Below are positions 19,420-23,798 of a stretch of 23,798 bases of DNA, one piece after another. The stretch lies in the NCBI GenBank assembly GCA_958436995.1, contig CAUBMI010000030.1:1-23798 (forward strand), written 5' to 3'. Source of the stretch: an uncultured Collinsella sp. GTDB taxonomy: Bacteria > Actinomycetota > Coriobacteriia > Coriobacteriales > Coriobacteriaceae. Positions within the stretch are counted from its first letter, which is position 1, and each line of letters starts with the position of its first letter. The position numbers were made by a program, and so were the translations under genes. The notes beneath the pieces were generated by a model. That model worked only from the letters and a program-made list of their open reading frames with translations. It did no database searches and was not told the DNA's origin.

Positions 19420-21219
19420 CTAGGCCTTCTTGCGACGATAGAGCACGAAGCCGCAGACACCGATGATGACGACGGCGCCAACGGCCATGGCGGCCATGTT
19501 GTTGCCCTCGGACTTCTCCTCGGTCGCCTCTTCCTCAGCCTCGGGCTCGGCAACGTCCTTATCAGAGAGGGCCTCGTCGGCATAGGTGATGGACTCGACC
19601 AGGCAGTCGTTGTCGGTATCGTAGTCACTCGGGACGAACTCCTCGGAGAAATCGCCCTCCTTGAGGTAGTCGCGCATCTCCTCGAGCATGGCCTTGCACT
19701 TGATGTAGGTGTTCTTGGTCGCTGCCTTGCCGGCCTTGTTGGCCAGGGCGGTGCGGGCCTCGGTGCCCTCGGCGGCCTGCATGGCCTCGTCGACGGTCAG
19801 GTTCTGCTCGATGAGCTCCTTCTGCAGGGCGTCGAGATAGGCGCGGACGCCGGTAGCGCAGTTGTCGCGGTTCTCATAGGCGAGCGTGTTGATGTCCATG
19901 AGGACGTAGTTGATGGAGTTCTTGGGCTCCTCGTTGTTCACGACGTCTTCCTCTTCACAGTGATCGAAGGAGACGTCCTGATCGCTGAAGTAGGGACTGA
20001 CCTCGGTGAGCAGTGCGGAATAGAGGGGGATAGCGACGGAGAACTCGGCGTTGGAGAGCATCTCCCACTGGATGGTCGCGATTTCGGGGTCCATGCCGTG
20101 ACGGATCTGGAAGGTGTGGATCTCGGTGTTGCGGTTGGAGCCGATGGCATAGGCGCCGTCGGTGTTGGCGTTGAGGCCGGCGACATTCTCGCCGCGAGCG
20201 GCGAAGGAACGAATCATCTCAAAGGTGTTCCAGTCGGACTTGCCGGGCTGGAAGAACAGCGGCTGCATCTCGTGGACCAGGGCGCCGGTCGTCGCACGAG
20301 CGTCTTCGCGCTCGTCCTTGACGATCTCATAGTCGGTGCCCTCAGCAAGCGGAGCCATGAAGTAATCGCGGCCCTGGACATAGCGCGACCACTGGTGCAT
20401 ACCGGCCTCGCTAATCTCCTCGCCGTAGGTCTTGGCGACGTCGAACTTGCCGTCGGTGTACTCGGCAAAGCCCTTCTCCTTAGGCATGGACTCGATGCCC
20501 TCGGAGTGGAGGCAGTTCTCGGTGTCGTCGAGGTCGACGTCATAGGTGAGGTTGCCGATGTTGGGATTGAGCGAGGCGATATCGTCGGTGAGCCTCATGG
20601 CGATCCACTGATGGCCGGAAAGCGCTGCAAACAGCCAGGTCTCGTTGTTGTCGGCAATGATGATCTGGTCGTTGGAGCAGACGCCCTGCTCGTCAATCAA
20701 GCTGCCGAGGAGCTCGACACCCTCGCGGGCCGTGGCACTCTCGCCCAGAATGACGCTGGCGTAGTTGTACTCGCCGATGCCGGTCTCCTCGGTGACGGGG
20801 TCGGCTTCCTCTGCCTTCTCGTTATAGGAGGTGCTCAGCGTGGCAGAGCAGGAAACGCCCTTTTCGTTGATGCCAGCCTCGGAATATGCGTCGTAACGAT
20901 CTTCCCACTGAGAGGGGTTGTCGCGAACGAAGGTGTAGCGGTAGGTTGCGCCCTTGGACTTGTACTCAAAGCCGGACTCGACCGAGGTGTACTTGCTGCC
21001 GTCCTTGTGTGCGGGCTCGATGCCAAAGTGCTTGATGTAGCGCGGGCCGAAGTCCTCGGAGCGTCCGTAGTACGTGTTGCCGTCTGCCGTGAGCTGGCTG
21101 CCCATGTAGATCTGGGTGCAAGCGAGCGCCGAAGTCGGCATGGCCATAATGGCCGCTGCTCCAAATGCAAGGCCGCAGCCGAGCTTCTTGAGCGTGTTGA
21201 CAGGATGAGTAAACCTCAT
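19420..21219 (-). CDS. Secreted, membrane-anchored C69-family dipeptidase
   Basis: This 599-residue N-terminal-nucleophile (Ntn) hydrolase is like PepDA. Residues 1-33 are a signal peptide ending ALA. Cys34 of ACTQIYMG follows directly and is the catalytic nucleophile exposed on cleavage. Family segments include DGNTYYGRSEDFGPRY (about 46-61), EKGVSCSATLSTSYN, then NYASVILGESATAREGVELL and ADNNETWLFAALSGHQWIAMRL. The C-terminus has an Ala/Glu-rich stretch, one membrane segment (MAAMAVGAVVIIGVCGFVLY) and basic RRKKA, so the enzyme should sit on the outer face of the membrane. No LPxTG motif is present. GGGAGGG precedes the ATG at 21219. It should release amino acids or dipeptides outside the cell, and may feed the Trp importer next to it. 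Confidence 0.92.
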   Translation of the reverse strand: MRFTHPVNTLKKLGCGLAFGAAAIMAMPTSALACTQIYMGSQLTADGNTYYGRSEDFGPRYIKHFGIEPAHKDGSKYTSVESGFEYKSKGATYRYTFVRDNPSQWEDRYDAYSEAGINEKGVSCSATLSTSYNEKAEEADPVTEETGIGEYNYASVILGESATAREGVELLGSLIDEQGVCSNDQIIIADNNETWLFAALSGHQWIAMRLTDDIASLNPNIGNLTYDVDLDDTENCLHSEGIESMPKEKGFAEYTDGKFDVAKTYGEEISEAGMHQWSRYVQGRDYFMAPLAEGTDYEIVKDEREDARATTGALVHEMQPLFFQPGKSDWNTFEMIRSFAARGENVAGLNANTDGAYAIGSNRNTEIHTFQIRHGMDPEIATIQWEMLSNAEFSVAIPLYSALLTEVSPYFSDQDVSFDHCEEEDVVNNEEPKNSINYVLMDINTLAYENRDNCATGVRAYLDALQKELIEQNLTVDEAMQAAEGTEARTALANKAGKAATKNTYIKCKAMLEEMRDYLKEGDFSEEFVPSDYDTDNDCLVESITYADEALSDKDVAEPEAEEEATEEKSEGNNMAAMAVGAVVIIGVCGFVLYRRKKA

Positions 21220-21444
21220 GATCCCTCCCAACTGTTGAAACCCCGCGAAACCGTACGGAGTTTCAGCTAATAAATACATCTACTAGCCTAAAGGAAGTGT
21301 AAAGAGTATTCATTCGACAACAGCTTTTACTCGATGAGCGTGAAGAAATATACGATGAGCGGATAATAATACTCATTTTATTGCTTTAGTTAAATAAAGG
21401 CACCCTGCATTTACTGTAGCTGAATAAAGCGCCAGACAATGCTC

Positions 21445-21494
21445 AAAAAGAAAACTCTCCCGCTGTTTAGGATTTGCATAAACAACGGGAGAGT
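21445..21494 (-). terminator. Intrinsic terminator of the lipid kinase/micropeptide transcript
   Basis: ACTCTCCCG (21454-21462) pairs with CGGGAGAGT (21486-21494). A TGTTTA/TAAACA inner stem follows after a one-base mismatch, with a 9-nt loop. The minus-strand T run (TTTTCTTTTT) lies at 21454-21445. The 225 bases from 21220 to 21444 are AT-rich with no recognised gene and presumably hold the C69 promoter. Confidence 0.88.
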
Positions 21495-21527
21495 CGATAA
21501 CTGGATGAATATCATACCAATGTGGAT

Positions 21528-21620
21528 TTACTTCTTTCGGCGGTGGATCACATTGATGGCGTAACCAACGAGCATGGCCAAGACGATGACGATAAAGCCA
21601 ATCAGGGGATTGTCGTTCAT
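21528..21620 (-). CDS. 30-residue single-pass membrane micropeptide
   Basis: The ATG at 21620 has a perfect AGGAGG five to seven bases upstream. The frame runs 30 codons to TAA at 21528. The peptide starts MNDNPLIGF, has a hydrophobic segment of about 17-20 residues (IVIVLAMLVGYAINVI) and ends HRRKK. This is a type I/III-like single membrane helix with a cytoplasmic basic end. It begins nine bases after the stop of the lipid kinase gene and is followed by the terminator, so it is probably the second gene of that transcript. It is too short for most gene callers. I do not recognise a family. Confidence 0.7.
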   Translation of the reverse strand: MNDNPLIGFIVIVLAMLVGYAINVIHRRKK

Positions 21621-21629
21621 GGGGTCCTC

Positions 21630-22547
21630 CTATTTTCCGAGCGGTGAAAAATCGTCGACGATGAGGTCGAGACATTGCGGCAGCGCGCGAGCGCCAAAGA
21701 CGCCGGAGTTGCTGGAGATGATCTCTCCATCGAACTGCATACCCAGCGATGGCGTGCAGGTGATCTTGGCTTCCTTGGTCTGGATGATCTTAAACTGCGG
21801 ACGGCCGAGCACTTTGCCAGCGGGGTCGAGCGCGGCGGTAATTACCGTGGGGAGCAGCTGCATCGTGCGCACGGGCTCAATAACGACGATGTCGACCATG
21901 CCGTCGTCCATGCGGCAGTTGGGGAACAGGTTGATGTCGTTTTGGATGACCGAGGTATTGCCTGCCATGCAGCAGATGCCGTCGAGCTCCTCGACAATGC
22001 CGTCGTGCTCAATGGTAAAGTGCGCCACCGTGGGGTTGGGCGTGGCGAGCGCGGAGAGGAAGTAGGCGATCTCGCCGATGTCGTTTTTGGTGGGAGCGGC
22101 CTTCATCATGATCTCGGCGTCGAAGCCCGAGCCGGCGATGATGATAAAGCCGTGGCGCTTCTCGTTGCCGTTCTCGTCGAGCCAAAAGAGCTCACCCATG
22201 TCCACTTTGACCGTGCGGCCGTCGCGGCAAGCCTTGGCGAGTGCCGCCGCCTCGGGGGCATTGCCGATGTTGTTAAAGAACAGGCAGGCCGTGCCGGAGG
22301 GGAAGACAAGCGTGGGGACACCGCACCCGCGCATCTGGTCGAGCACGTTGGAGACGGTGCCGTCGCCGCCCGAAACGACCACGCGATCGAACTCGCGAAC
22401 GTCCGCTACCGCGTCCTCGGGCTCCATGCCATCGCCGATAAAACGCATCACGACCTCGTCGCCGCCCTGCGCGAGGGCGTGCGTGAACGCGTAGATTTCA
22501 TCTGAGCTGGGGCCCGATGCCGGGTTGTGGATGATAAGGCAGCGCAT
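21630..22547 (-). CDS. Diacylglycerol kinase-like lipid kinase (DAGK catalytic domain)
   Basis: This 305-residue protein is of the DgkB/YegS/LCB5-like family, which phosphorylates diacylglycerol or related lipids with ATP. The N-terminus MRCLIIHNPASG and the VVSGGDGTVSNVL motif (GGDGT at 60-64) are diagnostic of the nucleotide site. FPSGTACLFFNNIGN and GSGFDAEIMMKAA follow. MQFDGEII near the C-terminus is the conserved second lobe motif. There is no signal or membrane segment, as expected for a peripheral cytoplasmic enzyme. The ATG at 22547 has only a weak GGGAA-like site. It diverges from the RNase D gene. The micropeptide follows at nine bases. Confidence 0.93.
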   Translation of the reverse strand: MRCLIIHNPASGPSSDEIYAFTHALAQGGDEVVMRFIGDGMEPEDAVADVREFDRVVVSGGDGTVSNVLDQMRGCGVPTLVFPSGTACLFFNNIGNAPEAAALAKACRDGRTVKVDMGELFWLDENGNEKRHGFIIIAGSGFDAEIMMKAAPTKNDIGEIAYFLSALATPNPTVAHFTIEHDGIVEELDGICCMAGNTSVIQNDINLFPNCRMDDGMVDIVVIEPVRTMQLLPTVITAALDPAGKVLGRPQFKIIQTKEAKITCTPSLGMQFDGEIISSNSGVFGARALPQCLDLIVDDFSPLGK

Positions 22548-22575
22548 ACTTACGTTCCCGTTCTGTGACTAACCG

Positions 22576-22583
22576 AGTATAGT
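22576..22583. promoter_or_regulatory. Overlapping divergent -10 boxes
   Basis: TATAGT on the plus strand (22578-22583) and TATACT on the minus strand (22581-22576) overlap in the gap between the divergent lipid kinase and RNase D genes. Neither has a good -35 box. The two promoters could compete. Confidence 0.3.
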
Positions 22584-22645
22584 TGTAGAGCAATGCCGAT
22601 ATCCTACCCGTGTTTTTCGGGCCTAACCTTATTCGATGGGTTGAT

Positions 22646-23779
22646 ATGTACATTTCCACACATCAGGCTCTGGTCGACTTTTGCCAGCGCGCCCGCGAGT
22701 TCGACGCGATCGCCGTCGATACCGAGTTTTTGCGCGAGCGCACGTTTCATCCGCGCCTGTGCCTGGTCCAGATTGCCACCCCCGCCGAGAGTGTCGCTGT
22801 CGATCCGCTGGTGATCGACGACCTGTCGCCGCTTGCCGAGCTTATGGCCGACGAGGGCGTGGTCAAGGTATTCCATGCTTGCTCACAGGACATGGAAGTT
22901 ATGCTCCATACCGTGGGCGCACTGCCGCGACCGATTTTTGACACGCAGGTTGCCGCCGCCTTTTTGGGCGAGCGCCAGCAGATTTCGTATGGTGCGCTCG
23001 TTCAGACGTTCTGCGGCGTATCACTGCCCAAGACCGAGTCGCTGACCGATTGGTCGCGCCGCCCGCTGAGCGATAAGCAGATCGAGTACGCGATCGATGA
23101 CGTCAAGTACTTAATCGTCGCCTATACCGAGATGATGAGCCGCCTGCGTGAGCTGGGCCGCGTGGACTGGGTGCTCGACGAGTTGCGTCCTTTGGCCGAC
23201 GAGTCGCACTACCGCGCCGACCGCCATGAGGCATTCCGCAAGGTCAAACGCATCAACTCGTGTAGCCGCCATCAGCTGGGCATTGCGCGCGAGCTTGCCG
23301 CTTGGCGCGAGGACCGCGCCGAGCGTCGCAACATCCCGCGCAAGTGGGTCATGTCCGACGATACGCTGCTGGCCCTGGTTAAGCGCAATCCCGTGCGTGT
23401 CGAGGAGTTCCGTAGCATCCGCGGTACCGACCAGCTGGGGGAGCGCGACGTGGATGGCGCGTTGATGGCCATCAAGCGCGGCGCAAGCTGTCCGCACGAT
23501 CGCCTGCCGCTCATGGTGCGCGGGCACCGTCAGATTTCGCCGGAGTTGGAGAGCGTGACGGACCTGATGTATGCGCTCATTCGCCTGGTTGCCGAGCGTT
23601 CGGGCGTGGCGACCTCGGTCATTGCCTCGCGCGATGACCTGGCCGACTATATTGAGCACCCCGAGCAGAGCCCCCTGCGCGAAGGCTGGCGCTTTGAGCT
23701 CGTGGGTTCGCGCCTGGACGATCTGCTCTCGGGCAATATGGGGCTCACCGTGAAGGACGGAAAGATTGAGTTGTTATAG
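22646..23779 (+). CDS. rnd: Ribonuclease D (DEDDy exoribonuclease with HRDC domain)
   Basis: This 377-residue 3'-5' exoribonuclease acts in RNA processing and turnover, for example of tRNA 3' ends. The DEDDy exonuclease motifs are visible: Asp25 and Glu27 in AVDTEFLRE, Asp82 in HACSQDMEVM and YAIDD with Tyr148 and Asp152. The conserved LPKTESLTDWSRRPLS lies between them. An HRDC domain follows from about 213 to 290 (LGIARELAAWREDRAERRNIPRKWVMSDD). A second HRDC-like helical region extends towards the C-terminus. The ATG at 22646 aligns with the family start. An upstream in-frame codon at 22610 adds 12 atypical residues. The length matches bacterial RNase D. The frame ends with TAG at 23779, 19 bases from the window end. 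Confidence 0.93.
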   Translation: MYISTHQALVDFCQRAREFDAIAVDTEFLRERTFHPRLCLVQIATPAESVAVDPLVIDDLSPLAELMADEGVVKVFHACSQDMEVMLHTVGALPRPIFDTQVAAAFLGERQQISYGALVQTFCGVSLPKTESLTDWSRRPLSDKQIEYAIDDVKYLIVAYTEMMSRLRELGRVDWVLDELRPLADESHYRADRHEAFRKVKRINSCSRHQLGIARELAAWREDRAERRNIPRKWVMSDDTLLALVKRNPVRVEEFRSIRGTDQLGERDVDGALMAIKRGASCPHDRLPLMVRGHRQISPELESVTDLMYALIRLVAERSGVATSVIASRDDLADYIEHPEQSPLREGWRFELVGSRLDDLLSGNMGLTVKDGKIELL

Positions 23780-23798
23780 GTATATAGTTACGCGGTTT

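Noticed and set aside
19270..21270. A 666-codon plus-strand open frame opposite the C69 dipeptidase
   Set aside because: It mirrors a gene with a signal peptide, catalytic Cys and family motifs. The product is Gly/Val/Leu/Asp repetitive and has no recognisable domain.
1..23798. CRISPR array, tRNA, rRNA, insertion sequence or phage genes
   Set aside because: No regular spaced direct repeats, cloverleaf-like segments, transposase or phage structural motifs were found by reading. A computational scan was not possible.

Overview
The window looks like a chromosomal segment of a high-GC Gram-positive gut actinobacterium of the class Coriobacteriia, most likely Collinsella or a close relative. This is an inference from GC-rich codon use, AAAGGA-type ribosome binding sites, a fused double-ATPase ECF transporter, a D-Asp ligase/racemase pair of Gram-positive type and a C69 surface dipeptidase. 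No search could be run. I see no rRNA, tRNA, CRISPR array, prophage or insertion sequence.

Layout. (a) 1-2430, plus strand: an M20D amidohydrolase, a HigB/HigA toxin-antitoxin pair and a small membrane protein, closed by a strong minus-strand terminator. (b) 2450-9431, minus strand: a five-gene run of an old-yellow-enzyme/[4Fe-4S]/FAD reductase, the large and small subunits of an aconitase X (AcnX) dehydratase, an M20 metallopeptidase and an MFS transporter. It reads as an uptake, hydrolysis, dehydration and reduction pathway for an unknown substrate. (c) 9515-12035, plus strand: a possible 21-codon ORF, an FxLYD-like membrane-anchored protein, an XRE-type regulator and a membrane Ser/Thr kinase. 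(d) 12075-13208, minus strand: a secreted coiled-coil protein with a lysozyme-like C-terminus. Next to it is a 314-base intergenic region carrying SoxR/MerR-like dyads. (e) 13523-15610, plus strand: an ATP-grasp ligase and an Asp/Glu racemase, probably D-aspartate supply for the peptidoglycan cross-bridge. (f) 15735-19293, minus strand: an ECF importer (S component, fused ATPases, T component) behind a 22-codon leader peptide with three consecutive Trp codons and a UUCG-capped terminator. (g) 19420-21219, minus strand: a C69 dipeptidase. (h) 21528-22547, minus strand: a diacylglycerol-kinase-like lipid kinase and a 30-residue membrane micropeptide. (i) 22646-23779, plus strand: ribonuclease D.

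The most interesting parts are regions f and b. Region f looks like ribosome-mediated attenuation of a tryptophan ECF importer. It has two extra structural elements: a 20-bp long-range pairing that encloses the terminator, and a 100-nt palindromic element between the S gene and the ATPase gene. Region b joins a rare AcnX dehydratase to an ene-reductase, a peptidase and a transporter. Both assignments rest on motifs read by eye and need database confirmation.
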